This document shows positions 11,651-24,050 of a stretch of DNA of 64,000 bases, one piece after another. The stretch spans positions 42,712 to 106,711 of the forward strand of contig JAIXMP010000070.1 in NCBI GenBank assembly GCA_025677815.1, read 5' to 3'. The notes beneath the pieces were generated by a model. That model ran no database searches, had not been told where the DNA came from, and saw nothing but the letters and a program-made list of their open reading frames with translations. The DNA is from Phascolomyces articulosus. Its lineage: Eukaryota; Mucoromycota; Mucoromycetes; Mucorales; Lichtheimiaceae. Made by a program: the position numbers and the translations under genes. The stretch's first letter is position 1; each line of letters begins with the position of its first letter.

Positions 11651-12886
11651 TTATGCTTGAGGTGGGGGATGATCACCACCGTTGTTTGGAGGAGTAGATG
11701 GTTTAGTATCACCACCACCATTAGTTGGAGTCGGTTTACCGCCTTTGGGAGGAGGACCGCCATTAGGAGGGGGGCCACCATGGCCTGGAGGACCGCCATG
11801 ACCTCCATGGTGTGGTGGAGGTCTATGATGAGGTGGAGGTCGATGATGAGGTGGTCTATGATGAGGTGGGGGTCTATGATGAGGTGGTCTATGATGAGGT
11901 GGTCTATGATGAGGAGGTGGGCGATGATAAGGTGGACGATGATGAGCTTCTTCATCTACTTGTTCCTCTCCATCTTCGCGTTTATGATGACCTGTTTAAA
12001 GTAAATGTTAGGACTCCAAATAGATAGAATCATATATGAAAACAAAATTGAATTAATCCAATTAAAGAAAAAAAACTTACCACGATGATGACCCCAGTCG
12101 TCACCGCCTCGATGTCCTCCATGATAGCCTCCATGATGTCCTCCATGATGTCCTCCATGATAGCCTCCATGATGTCCTCCATGATAACCACCATGATGTC
12201 CTCCACGGTGACCATAGTCCAAAGACGTCACTTCATCGTCTTGTTTAATTTCAGTATTATCTTCTTCGCGCTTATGGTGTCTATGATCCCAATCGTCGTC
12301 ACCATGATGTCCTCCATGATCGTCACCATGATGTCCTCCATGATCATCACCATGATCGTCACCATGATGTCCTCCATGATCATCACCATGATCGTCACCA
12401 TGATGTCCTCCATAATCGTCACCATGATGTCCTCCATGGTGACCATCGTCCAAAGACGTCACTCCACCTTGTTTAGTTTCAGTATTATCTTCTTCGCGCT
12501 TATGATGTCTATGATCCCAATCGTCACCACCGCGATGATGGCCCCAGTCGTCACCGCCTCGATGGTGATGGTGTCCCCAGTCACCACCTCGATGTCCTCC
12601 ATGATAACCACCATGATGTCCTCCACGATGACCATGATGCCAGGATTTATTTACAGTATCTTCCATGATAGGATCGGCATTATCCAAACTAACATGTAAT
12701 TATATGTATATCCATCAATTGTTTTATTCTTTTTCATTTTTTTTTCAACTACCCCATGTTTACATTTCTTTTTCCATTTATCTCCTTAACTTACCTAGCA
12801 TTGGATACATCAGCACTAGCAGGCGGAGCTGCCATAGCGATAGCTGACATACCAAGCGTAAACAAAACAACTGGTGCAAATTTCAT
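11651..12886 (-). CDS. Secreted His/Gly-rich repeat protein with three KR processing sites, 346 aa
   Basis: No known family recognised. Exons 12886-12795, 12688-12081 and 11991-11651 keep phase. Residues 1-19 are a clear signal peptide (MKFAPVVLFTLGMSAIAMA), so the protein is secreted or cell-wall bound. Residues 45-233 are built of GGHHGG, HHGDDHG and GGYHGG units. The third exon starts with an acidic stretch and then about nine HHRPP(P) repeats, ending in a GGPP/Pro-Asn tail. Dibasic KR pairs at 94-95, 170-171 and 237-238 are each preceded by HH and followed by EED or ED, the arrangement of Kex2-processed repeat proteins. Cleavage would release chains of about 76 and 67 residues. The dense histidines suggest Zn/Ni/Cu binding (inference). 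The orientation is fixed by the signal peptide and by phase through both introns. Confidence 0.85.
12081..12649 (-). repeat. Coding tandem repeats of the His/Gly-rich gene
   Basis: Exon 2 is almost entirely short imperfect repeats. CATCATGGAGG-type 12-24 bp units code for GGHHGGYHG, and CATGGTGACGAT-type units code for HHGDDHGDD. A larger duplication carries DDWDHRHHKREEDNTE twice (around residues 86-101 and 162-177). Such arrays are prone to unit-number changes between strains. Confidence 0.85.
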
Positions 12887-12960
12887 TGTATCAGCTATAA
12901 CGTGTAAAAGGCTTTTGTTGTAGAAAAAAAAAACCAAGATCGACAATTCAAAAGATATCC

Positions 12961-12969
12961 TTTTATATA
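12961..12969 (-). promoter_or_regulatory. TATA box of the His/Gly-rich protein gene
   Basis: On the minus strand TATATAAAA lies about 75 nt upstream of the ATG at 12886, a good core promoter match. It supports transcription in this direction. Confidence 0.5.
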
Positions 12970-15900
12970 CTTTTTTCACCGGATATATCAGGGACCTGAG
13001 ACAGTTGGTTTTTTTTATTCGCATAAATGTTTCTCGCGTTTATTTTCATATATGATAACAAGGGAATATTATTCGAGTTCCCCATGGTGTTTTAAACCCT
13101 TGGTGGTAAAAAATTCTTTATCAGCAAACAAGCTATATTAAGAAATGGCTCGTCCTCCTTTCTTTTTTTTTTTTTTTTTAGTAAATTGACTACCTCTTTA
13201 ACCCATGAATGTTTGCTTACATCATTATTAATGACAACAACATCATAGCGCCGTTTATAAAATTTTCTAGTAGCTGATGATGATAAAAAACAACGCCAAC
13301 AAAGAACAAAATATCCCTAGGCGGTTGCAGAAAATGAGATGATCGCCTTTACAGGAGCACATCATCTGGAACCAAAGCAGAAAAAAAAACGCAGATCTTT
13401 ATCCGGAAAAAATAATCAAGTGGATCTACCACCTGTTTGTTTGTTTTTAAGTCTGTAGATCCTACCATTGGTAAGAAGAAACTCAACAGTGATGTTCTAT
13501 ACATAGGATGACGCGATGGATATAGCAGGAATAATTACCCATAAACAGTGAATACTGTCAAGTAGAATATTTGATACAGACTCTTTTGTATATATTACAC
13601 GTTATTGAAACTCAAAACACGATGCCATGATTGCATAATACAACTACTACTAGGTACTATCACATTCTATCACGTAATATATATAGACAAGGTTCTTAAA
13701 AATTACGCAAGGTGTGTTTATTATTATACTCACGAATTCAAGAACATCCCCCATGCTATTTTGAGTAAACAGTATGTTTATTCATCTAGCCGATACTTTT
13801 ATTTATTACGTATGCAATGTTTACAGAAACAGAATATTTGTAACTTCTGAATCATGCATGTTAAAAAGCTTATTACCATTATTTAATGATTTTCATCTTT
13901 GGTAGGGGAAACTACTATTGTAATCTAGAAGGAACGGGTATAATACGGGAGGAAAGTTTTAGAATTAAAAAACCCTGTACTAGCATATGTGTATTTGTAA
14001 TCTACTATTTTATATATTCTACCATTTATTTAGCATAATTATTATGCCGCGCTCAGTTGTAAAAATATTACAAATTTATTAATGACACCGATTTTTGTTG
14101 TAATCAGAGTTGACTCAAACTCGGTTTCTGTATTCTAGACTGGATGACAAAGCGATAAGTACTAGAACAAGCAAAAACTTTTAACATGTATTCTAGACCG
14201 GATGACAAAGTGATGATGGGTAATAGAACAAGTAAAAAAAAAAAAAAAAAAAAACTTTTACAGGGCAGGGACAGAAAATGCTATTTTCTACTGTCATCAT
14301 AATGACATAGTCGTACCCAACAACAGCATTCCCCTACCATCAAATCAAACTAAGCTAAATTCTCGAAAGTAAAAAGGTCATAATTACTATACTAACTACT
14401 ATGAAAATTTTGCACTAGAAAGTTAAAAGGTTTATTCTACGTAATAACTTTAAGTTATAATATCAACAATTACTAATACTAATACTATATTACTACTTAT
14501 AAAATACTAAAGAAAACAATAACAAAAAAATATAGTAATATCTAACAGTATTCTATATGACAAGACATGTATCTATAAATTACTATATGACGAGAGCAGA
14601 TATGAAAAATAATATGATGCGTCGATAATAATTTGATATGGAGATAAGCCATCGAACATGATATTTAATTTTATTAAGATATCTCATCATGACTACATTG
14701 ATTAGTAACTATTTTTCAGTTTTGGGGGAGCGTTGTACAATCAAACTTAAACTAGATATTTTATTATTTTACTATAAAGACAAACATTTGCATTCAAAGC
14801 ACTTATGATGAATAATCAAGGCAGTAAAAGTTTATTTCAATGTTATGTCTTTTTTATTATTATTATTAGAATCGATAGCCCCATTCATTCTTATCATCAC
14901 CATCCATTTTTGTATATCAAAATAAAACTCCTCGTTCACCCAAAAAAAAAAAAAGGACTGAAACTTCTTATTTGTATCGGCGAATTTTTTTTTTTACCTG
15001 TCAAAAACAAAAAAAAAAAAAAAAACAAAAAAAAACAAAACTTGATGCCATTCCTAAAAATATAATGTTGAGAATAGATCAGAAAGATGGGCGTTTTTTT
15101 TTTTCGTGCGTGTATGTTTTTTTTAAAGGGATAACTGTAATTAGATTATAGATGGAATAGCTTTAAGATAACAACGTAATAATATAAAATGTCAGATTTC
15201 CCGCGCTATTTTCATGCGTATTTTTCTTTTGGAATTTACAAAAGGCGTTTGGTTTGTTACTTCCAATTTATTTATGAGTCGATGAGTAGTTATCTTTTTG
15301 GTGACCTACATCATGGTTTTTTACCTGGATTCTCCGAATTTACTATACTATTCAAATACATAATGTAATACCAAAATTTGAAATATAGATAGATTTATTA
15401 TTGTTATTATTTGTATTTATACTTAATTAAAATTTAGTATACTTTCACTATTTTTTTTTTTTTTTGGGATATTTTTTTGAATCAATGGAAAAATAATGAG
15501 AAAGCGGGTAAAAAAAAATGAGTCGATTGAACTGACCCGCTGGAAGAGGATAAATCATAACCGACCGACTGGACTTGACGGTTTAAGGTATTTTCCATGA
15601 ACCGACGATGAGATTTACATTAACAAATAATGTGGTATGTCATAAAGGTGGGACATTGTGTAACAGGGCCATGTACATACAGTTTCGACCTTGAAACAGG
15701 CGATCTCTTTGAAAATAAATGATACCTGGCGATAATAATATACATTATGAGATTAGAGGATATGAATTAAAATAGTTGAAACGCTTTGTTTATATATATA
15801 TTCTCTCTCAAACCTCCTTTAAATCAAGTTTGTTTAAAAACAAGAAGTAGATTTATTTCTTATTTGTCATAATTTATAGTAGATTCTGATACTTACTATA

Positions 15901-16785
15901 TACTTGATTATCATCATCATGATCATATATATATAAAAGCGTAGCACACCGTAATTTACCCATTTAACTTTTTACAGGATGCTTTGCTTTAAAAACGTGA
16001 GATCATGCGGTAAAGATCTAATATCATAAATCCCCACGCATCCATTTTTTGTTGTTGTCTCCTGAACGCATCTTTACTTAATAAATGTGATATATAATGT
16101 AAAAATATATGTGTGTGTTGAGAAGTTCTTTTTTTATTATTATTTTATTATACATATACATCATGTAACTCGATGGCTTGGTATCTCATATAAAAATAAG
16201 CCGAGCCAAAAATAATATTCATAATGATCATCATATAATATTATATCATAATAAATCATCCCACCCATAACAAAACGTAACCCATTTACTTAGAAAGTAA
16301 ATACATGTAAATATAAGAACTAGTCAGTCAGTGGTTCCCCTTCATTATTCATTACCTTACACTAAAAAAAAAAAACCTCCCCCAAAAATCCCAATAAGAA
16401 AATTCGGTTCATTGGTTCAACCCTGCTCAACCCAGCATGTAATTTCCTCACTAAGTAATAACAGTCAGTCGCGCAACAATTTGAAATTCCCCGTACACCT
16501 TTTTTTTTTTTTTTTTTTTTTGTATCGCAGGCAACTCATATTAACTCGCAAAAACAACAACACCAACAACAACCAAGCTTAAACTATCACAATTATAAAG
16601 TCGTCTTCTTCCTGTCTTTTTCCTCTTTCTCTTTTTCTTTTTATTTATTTATATAAAATAACAAAAGACTTTCTTTACTTCTCTCTCTTTCTTTTATACT
16701 TATATATAATAGATATATAATATATATATCTTATAAACAAACAACAACAACAACCCTTTTTTCTTTTTCTTTTTCCTTTACACAT
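12970..16785. other. Gene-poor intergenic region
   Basis: About 3.8 kb between divergently transcribed genes. It holds many poly-A/T tracts (13160-13179, 14236-14256, 15010-15045, 16501-16521) and a short direct duplication at 14130-14260. The last 250 bp before the TBC gene are pyrimidine-rich with CAA repeats, as expected of a fungal 5' UTR. No coding region is supported. Confidence 0.55.
14130..14260. repeat. Tandem direct duplication of about 57 bp
   Basis: Two adjacent copies share GTATTCTAGACYGGATGACA, then AAGYGAT, then TAGAACAAG and AAACTTTTA. The first begins at 14130 and the second at 14188. The second is lengthened by a poly-A tract. There is no sign of coding. Confidence 0.6.
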
Positions 16786-17701
16786 ATGCTTCAGCTTTCT
16801 CCTCACACTACAGTATTTGGAAGCGCGCAAGGCCAAAAAGAACGATCCCTACGAATGAATATGAACCAAGATGAAGCGCTTTCAAACTATAGTGACTATA
16901 ACGACCTTCTCCAATCTGAAGTCTATGTTGATCTCGAACGTTTAAGAATATTGGCTCGTCATGGCATTCCCAATGAACTTCGTGGTGTAAGTTTTTATTA
17001 TACTCTAATATTTGACCCTTCAACGTTCACTACGACTCTCTTTACAAAACTTATTTCAAAAAAGTACACAAAATATACTTTTTTTTTTATCTTTTCTTCT
17101 CTCCAACCTCTTTCATACATAAATATGAATATATATCAGAATATTTATTGATTAACAAAAAAAAAATATGATTTATTATGAATGATAATAGGAAGTTTGG
17201 AAATATCTTTTGGGTGTACAACAAGCTGACCGTTGTAAGTTTTGTTTTTTTTAATAATCCAATTGAAAAGGAATCCTATTAATTTATCATTTTTTATTTT
17301 ATTTTATTTTTTATCTCTAGCAAAAGAATTAACCACCTCAAAAGCAAGAAAAGAAGATTATGAACAAATAGACAAGACAGATTCTGAAATTTCTAAACGT
17401 ATCCGTGGCGAAGTAACTCGATATCAACGAAAAGTACCCCTGTTGGATGGGAGACATTACATGAATCGCTTTGAAAATATCATTTTAGCTTATTTGAATG
17501 CAAATCGTGATGCTGAATATCATCCAGCTTTGGTATCTTTATGTGCTCCATTTATTTATGTATTAGATAAAGAGTGGGATGCTTACTTTTGTTTCGAACG
17601 ATTGATGCAAGCCATGGGTAAGGTTTTTCTTTATTATTGTAAAGAAAAAAAAAAGGATCTAATTCTCACTCTAAGGGATTAAAAAGGAGAAGAGAAAAAA
17701 G

Positions 17702-17747
<46 letters not shown>

Positions 17748-18630
17748 AGGCTTAAAGGTAATAAACTCTGACTTTCTTTCATAATAATAGACGAACATTA
17801 TCAATGTCATACTATTAAAGAAAGTATAGCCAATTTTATGACATTATTCCGTAATATCTTACCAGAATTGTAAGTTATGCAAAAAAATTAATCGATTTTC
17901 TTCCTCCTTTCTCTCCCCCATCCCCACAACAACAAGCATATCTCCCAATATAAACATCAAAAACTGGTTACTAACTTGAAATAATTAGATGTAATTATTT
18001 TGAAGAAGAAGAAGTGGATTTAAATGAATGGGTCACATCATGGTTACAACATTTGCTTTCTCGGGAAATGAAGTTTGAAGATATAGTACGATTATGGGGT
18101 AAATATATCTAATAATAATGGTAGTAGTAGTAGTAGTGGGATTATATATATATTTAATTTAATATTCATCCAAAATTTTATAATATGTTGCCACTCCAGA
18201 TACATATTTCGCTATGCCTGATTTTCTAGAGTTTCATCCATTTGTATGCTTGGGTAAGTGTACAACAATTGTTAGAAAGTGAACTGGAAAATAATAATAC
18301 TAATAATTTGGGAACTTTTGAATATAATTCAGCGATTCTACGGAATGCAAGAGAGAATCTTGAGGATCTGGAACAGTCGGAGATCAGGACCATGCTACTC
18401 CGCTTACCTTACTTGGATATGCAACGGGTATGTGTGTTGTTATTTGTAAAATGCCGAGTTCTTTTCTTTCTATTGACTTTTTGAATGACCTGATCAAATT
18501 TTTTGTTATTCACACCCGTTTTATTTTACTTTTTTTTTTTATATATAACACCCATCAGACCTTGGCTGAAGCATATAATTTACGCCATGAGAGTATGGAA
18601 CGACAAATATCTGAAGATGGAGATTTATGA
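16786..18630 (+). CDS. TBC-domain Rab GTPase-activating protein, 316 aa
   Basis: Probable GAP for a Rab/Ypt GTPase in vesicle traffic. Eight exons close in phase: 16786-16986, 17192-17234, 17321-17617, 17791-17869, 17989-18098, 18200-18253, 18333-18427 and 18559-18630. TBC landmarks are RGEVWKYLLG (66-75), the Arg-finger region IRGEVTRYQ (Arg115, with Glu in place of the usual Asp), then LCAPFIYVL, SREMKFEDIVRLWDTYFA and LPYLDMQRTLAEAYNLR at the end. Where most TBC domains have the Gln finger YxQ this one has Tyr148-His-Pro, so it lacks that glutamine. The protein is little more than the TBC domain. A Met at 16855 is an alternative start. It cannot be tied to one named Gyp family member with confidence. 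Confidence 0.9.
17706..17744. repeat. (GA)n microsatellite in a TBC-gene intron
   Basis: About 19 uninterrupted GA units between exons 3 and 4 of the TBC gene. Confidence 0.9.
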
Positions 18631-20536
18631 TCGATAATATAAATATTTCTATTTTATTTTTCATTGGCATAATCTTCATTGTTTCAAAATCCAAGGTTTA
18701 CTTTTTATATTCACGTATTACAACCAGACACACACACACACACACACGCACAATTAACAACGAAGCAATTTATTCATTACATACATGCACGACGCAACAA
18801 TCATTTTTTTTTGTTCACTTTCCCCTTATTTTTCCGTTTTATTTTATTTTTTTTATATTCACATATATTTTATATAACATTTTGCATCTCTTGTTTCTTT
18901 CCCCTTTCTAATTCCTAACATATATACAACAGCAACACACTCAAGTTATTATACACACAACAATATTTACAATTCACATCTCCTACTACTACACACACCC
19001 TCCTCTTTTTTCTTCTTCAATTTGCAACACATATTACTCACACTACACAACTTATTCAAATCTCCTCCTTATTTCTCCTATACAAAAAAAAAACCATAAC
19101 TTTTCATATGTATTTTTTTCTTTCTCTCTACCCCCCTTTTTTTTAAAGTATATAATTCAAAGGATTATGAGACAATGAGGGAAGTTTAATAGTACCTTTT
19201 TTTCTTATTTCTATTTTTTTTTCTAGGACCTAGCACTAGCAGTACTACGATTTTGATATATGCATCTATTAGTTCCTATAGGAGAGAGAGAGAAAAAAAA
19301 AAGAGGAAATTATCACAGATTTTGCATGGCGTGCGAAAACTCTTTAATTTTTTTTTCTCGCACACACAGAGATAGATTACGATTATAGCAACACAAGCAT
19401 TATCTTTTTTTTTTATCAAAAAGAATATGTTTTTTTTATTATTGAGTGATAATGACGGGTGATGATCATGAAAAACCACAAGAGAGTGTGGGAATGTGCA
19501 TAAATATGTGTTTTATTATTATATTTATTATTATTTGTTGTTGTTGCTTATTATCTACTCCTGTACTAACTCGTTTTTCAACTTCAATTAGCCTCTTTAT
19601 TATGATGCATCACATTATCTTTTTATTTTATTTTATTTTTATATAAATAATCTCGGATCTGCAGATATAATATGTATTATCACAAGATTTATATCACAAG
19701 GACAAAACTTGCTAAAAGATAAGATGCTTCCTTGTTTGTATTTATATATGTAACAAAAATATAAAATAGAATAGATAAAGTAGCTGCGTAGTATAATTTA
19801 GAGTTTATATATGTACCACGTATTTTAATTTTTCATGGTGAGTTATTAACTTTATGCCTTGGTTATTCAAAATGACACATGTTGAATAATAATTTAGCGA
19901 TGTATAATTTATCATTTGCGTTTTAATATAATATTTTAAGAATAAGATGGTATGAAAGAGCAGGCAAGGGTCGACCAAGCTTCCCAAGAAGTTCATATAA
20001 TTGGTATATACATCTCACAACAGAAAAAAAAAAACAAGAAACGACTCAAGTAATTCATAATAGAAGAGAAAAGTATATCTATATACAAAAAAGGAAGAGG
20101 TCACTCCTATCAAGAAGCATGTGGAGCAGTTCAAGAAATATGATCAATGGCGTACAAGATACTCAGTAAATCAAGAAGTTTGCAACTTAGTGCGTTCATG
20201 AGAGGAGAATAGCTCTTCAGTTGATCCATATATGTATATTCCCATTCTACTAGTTTTCGAATGAATCAAAGAAATAAAATCTTTCTGTTTGTATAGCGAG
20301 CTAAACCATCCATGGTACTATTCTTATATTTACAATGGTACACCGAAATATAAAACAGATAATAATAGTCATACAACACATATGCGTACATTCATCCTTG
20401 ATCATCCATGACAATAAGGTTCATGATAACGTCGCTCTTACAGTACTACTATTTGTTATACAATCTACTGACAAACACAAAAATATAAACAACAGCAACG
20501 ACAAGATCATGAACTAAGCAACGCAAATACTGATAT
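18631..20536. other. Convergent intergenic region
   Basis: The first few hundred bases are the likely TBC 3' UTR, with (CA)n at 18729-18748. Around 20078-20200 the plus strand reads EEVTPIKKHVEQFKKYDQ and onwards to a stop (about 38 codons). This looks protein-like but has no start or splice partners, and may be a transposon or pseudogene scrap. Confidence 0.4.
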
Positions 20537-21535
20537 TTATAAAATAAAAGAAAAAAAGGAAAAAAAAATATCTATCGATAGTAGGGGGCCAGAATAGGAC
20601 ACCGCCTTCGTCCGCCAATCTTGTAAAATGGAGGTTGGTATCATCAACAAAATAGAATTCTAATAAATATGTCCAAACCAAAAAATATCATTTATATGAT
20701 TCCCACTTACCATCTTCATCATCTTCCTTCTTATCATACAATTCCTTCTTCATCTTCATCGCCTTCATCACTCCTTGGTTATTGACTCCAACGTCCCAAA
20801 TGGAATGCATCGTTGCATTTTCCGAAATTTCACTATTATTGAATAAAGCAAAAAATGGTAGAGAGAAGGAAGAAGTAGTGTATCGTTATATTGTTACCAG
20901 TGAAACAAATAACGAACACATATTTGATTCCCATTCATTCATTCATTCATCCATCACAAATTCCAGTGTGTGTGCGTATGTTATTATTCTCAATCGCTCC
21001 TGTTTCCATTCTAATGATAATGATAACACAAATCATAAAAGCTAACAAAAGCGCCTTATAAAAACCGTTCTTGCATTTTCATTATACTACTTGAAGACCT
21101 AAATATCCAAATAGCACTATAATAAAATGGTACAAAATAACGCTTTTCTCGATATGCCTTTATTTTAAATAGGACTTACTTTTTTTCAACGTGTTCAACA
21201 ACACGTACTGGAGGAGCAACATATTTTTTTTATTAAAGATTTAATAATTACTTTGACATTAGATTCAAACATTTCAATGCAATAAATCTTACAGGGCATA
21301 TCACAGTTGACAAAAAACCCGGAAGCACTTTTTGTTGTTGTTGATGTTGTGGAGGGGGGGGGTTTGGATGACACTAAAAAAGAAGTTTTGTGCATTCAAT
21401 TAATGAAGAAAAAAAAACAACACGTTAAAGTATTTTCCTCCACTTACCCATTAGGTGTAAAAAACACTTTACTATTCTCCATGTGTCCAAAGACACCGTT
21501 GCCAACATTAATGGAATTATTAATGTGTTTTTCAT
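20537..21535 (-). CDS. Unrecognised small protein, five-exon model, 133 aa
   Basis: Five exons (21535-21448, 21373-21293, 21207-21180, 20832-20711, 20619-20537) with GT-AG borders keep phase from an ATG to a stop. The model begins MKNTLIIPLMLATVS, a plausible signal or membrane segment, continues through a Pro/Ser/Thr stretch (KPPPSTTSTTTKSASG), a 10-residue micro-exon (RVVEHVEKN), a charged part (KKELYDKKEDDED) and a hydrophobic C-terminus (IDIFFSFFSFIL). No family is recognised. Exon 1 is doubtful: another frame over 21440-21610 (including NVGNGVFGHMENSKVFF) is also open and protein-like, and would splice to a short C-terminus ending KCFRVFCQL. Exons 2 to 4 are the strongest part. Transcript data would decide. 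Confidence 0.4.
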
Positions 21536-22056
21536 ATTCGAAATGGTTAATGTTTTGCGAAATGGGAAGAAATGAGGTTAATCTGTTCTGTTCCTGGGCA
21601 ATGCCACTTTTTAATTGATTGACGGAGATTTAAATTTTGGCATATTTTATGCACTTTATATGTTAGTGCGAAAACAAATGATGTGGTCAAAGTACAGTAT
21701 TTATTTATCACTTTCATTTCATATTCACAGTGGAAAAAATGATCCGTGAAATTAAGTATATTTAAGGAAATTAAAAGCTTCTATAAAGGATTATTTCATC
21801 GTCAGGCTTTAATTAAAGGGTAAGAGTAATTCAAGTTTCAAACCTTTACTTAATTTTTTTATATTATCCTTGAACCCATCCCTCTGAGAGTCAAAATCGG
21901 CTTTAATTTCACCATCATGTCGTTGAAAAAAGATTCATTTTAAGGATAGCATGACTTCTTGGGCGAATTTATAAAAAAAATATGAGTGTAAAAAAATACT
22001 ATGTGATAATAAGATAGAAGAAAACATAATAATAAAAAAGAGAGAGAACAAGAGAG

Positions 22057-24050
22057 CTAAAAAAAAATTGTATTGATATCTCCATATATCAGTTCTGTTT
22101 TATTTTTGGGAGTAGTGGTGACCATCAATAACCAAATCCAATAATGACGTTTTGAACTATTAATAGTTCCAGTTAATAATACTGCATGATTGTCAGTTTC
22201 GTTAGCATCAATAACAAATAAGGATTTTCTTGAGGAAACGGTTGCATAAGTTTCACTGTTGTTAGGATCGACAGAAGGATTATAAATATCAACTAATGCG
22301 AGAATCCGAGAAACGTTGTTTTGTGTGTGTATAAAGTAGAAATAGGCTTTGTCAATATAATATTGGGCACTGCGAGTAAATACCGATCTTGGGCCATTGT
22401 TAACATTACTAATAAAAGTATAAAGTTGATAAATACTACAGTCATATTATTAGCTTCCTTCCGTTTTTGTTTCTTACATATCAATTTCATCCATCCTGAT
22501 TCGTATATAATGTATAGCACAGAAACGTTTTTGGTGAGTGAGAACACTACCAAATGTTTTATGCTCCCCCCTCCATAATCGACTAGTTGTGTAGCTAAAA
22601 ATGAGGATTCAAACCTTTATTATATTCAATCCCTTTCATTGCATGTAGGAAGTAATAAGTGGGATGAAGCTTACCCCACATTTCAAGTGATGGTGGGTCC
22701 AAAGGGTCAGCAGTAAAGACACCATCCTTCTTTTCTTCTTTTGTGCTTCAGGATCTAGCATTGAACCCACCATTGAATCAATATAACAGCCTTCGATCAT
22801 TTTTTTATAATATTTCCAGCATTTTTTGATAGAGACGAGCACGCAACAATTGCCTTTGGATAGACTCCAATGATTCTGATTCGCTCTAGAGATCATGCTG
22901 ATTAGTATCTAAAAGCACCATTTAGCGTTATCATGCGAGCAAGGTGGAAATATAATGCTGGTTTGATGTAAACACTGTAACAGATAATATGGACCATTGC
23001 AATGATCCGCATCATATTCGTCATAATCAGAAGGATCGAAATCATCATCAGGTAAAAAACTACGCAAAAAGTCATACCTATTCTTGACATTGCTAATAAA
23101 AAGTATTTAATTCTTTTATATCAATTTTTTTTACTCATCCAACCCCCTCCCAGAAAAAAAAGATAAAAAAAAATGCATCTTTCTTAACCAATAATACTTC
23201 TTATTTCCTTTATATCTAAAAGTAAACGATATTACTAATAAAGTTTAACTGCCAATTTCTTCAATATCTTTCTGTTCTAATTATATTGCAAAGATAGTTG
23301 ACATGCTCAGACCAAACACATCACAGCTTCTTTTGTTGTTGTATCACTTAATCTTGAAACAACTAGTGTTGGGGTGACATATAATAGAGAAGAAAATCAA
23401 GTCATTATACAACTTTTACATTTGTTTTACTCTTCAAATTTAGCCACGAACTGTCAAATGCACCTGATGGAATAACCAAACGTGAGTTTACTATATCATT
23501 CAAGACTTGATCAATACTAGTAATCATAAACGGGCTTTTCTTCTTTGCTTTTTCGAAATGATACGTTCCTTGAATTAAATTATAAAATTGATGACCAATT
23601 CCGTGCATTTCCATCGGAACCAAAGTATTGTGGACCTACATAACATATAAAAAATAAAATTATAAAGTTATTAATAAAAAAAAAGCACAACTCATATCAT
23701 AATCATTAGTTCCCAAGAATTCTGATACTCATCAATTTCTCTTAAATCGTACGATAATATACCAAGGAATGTTTTAAAGAAGGCAAAAGGAGAAGCTGAT
23801 CCATTCTAGCCATCATTATCAAGATACTATTTTTCTGTGTAAGTAAGGAACATCACAGATTTGAATATTATATATCTTTTGACTATAAATTTTACAACAA
23901 ATTACCTCTTCTTTTTCCTTTTAAAATCATCTGCTTCTCTCCAACACGAATTGCATATAAACGATTTGTCTTGGAAGTACATTCCAGTTCCATTTTCAGA
24001 GTATTCACCAGAAACCAAACAATCTCGATATCCCATAATATATACGAAAT
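22057..24050 (-). pseudogene. Decayed Plavaka/CACTA-like transposase
   Basis: Minus-strand blocks in the expected order match the transposase at the right end of the window. A finger-like piece (SFICNSCWREADDFKRKK) lies near 23.9 kb. SPFAFFKTFLGILSYDLREI and VPMEMHGIGHQFYNLIQG lie at 23.4-23.8 kb, against DSMHLLYHGLGKQIIQLL in the other copy. NRYDFLRSFLPDDD lies near 23.08 kb, against DYMYFLRFLLP. VFTADPLDPPSLEMW lies near 22.7 kb, against LTENDHDPDSPQIW. A C-terminal block from 22400 to the stop at 22057 reads QYYIDKAYFYFIHTQ and ILALVDIYNPSVD. Stops and frame changes between blocks, such as around 22750-22830, suggest decay, although some breaks could be introns. Low identity to the 62-kb copy points to a different family. 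Confidence 0.6.

Noticed and set aside
11600..12004. Plus-strand ORFs rich in RWSMMRW and YDEV repeats
   Set aside because: Shadows of the HHRPPP repeats of exon 3 on the minus strand.
12081..12649. Regular DNA repeats that resemble a repeat-spacer array
   Set aside because: Units are coding repeats of variable length with no unique spacers; not a CRISPR array.
12085..12699. Plus-strand ORF with Met/Ser/Thr repeats opposite the His-rich gene
   Set aside because: It is the antisense of the GGHHGG repeats; the minus strand has a signal peptide, TATA box and phase-keeping introns.
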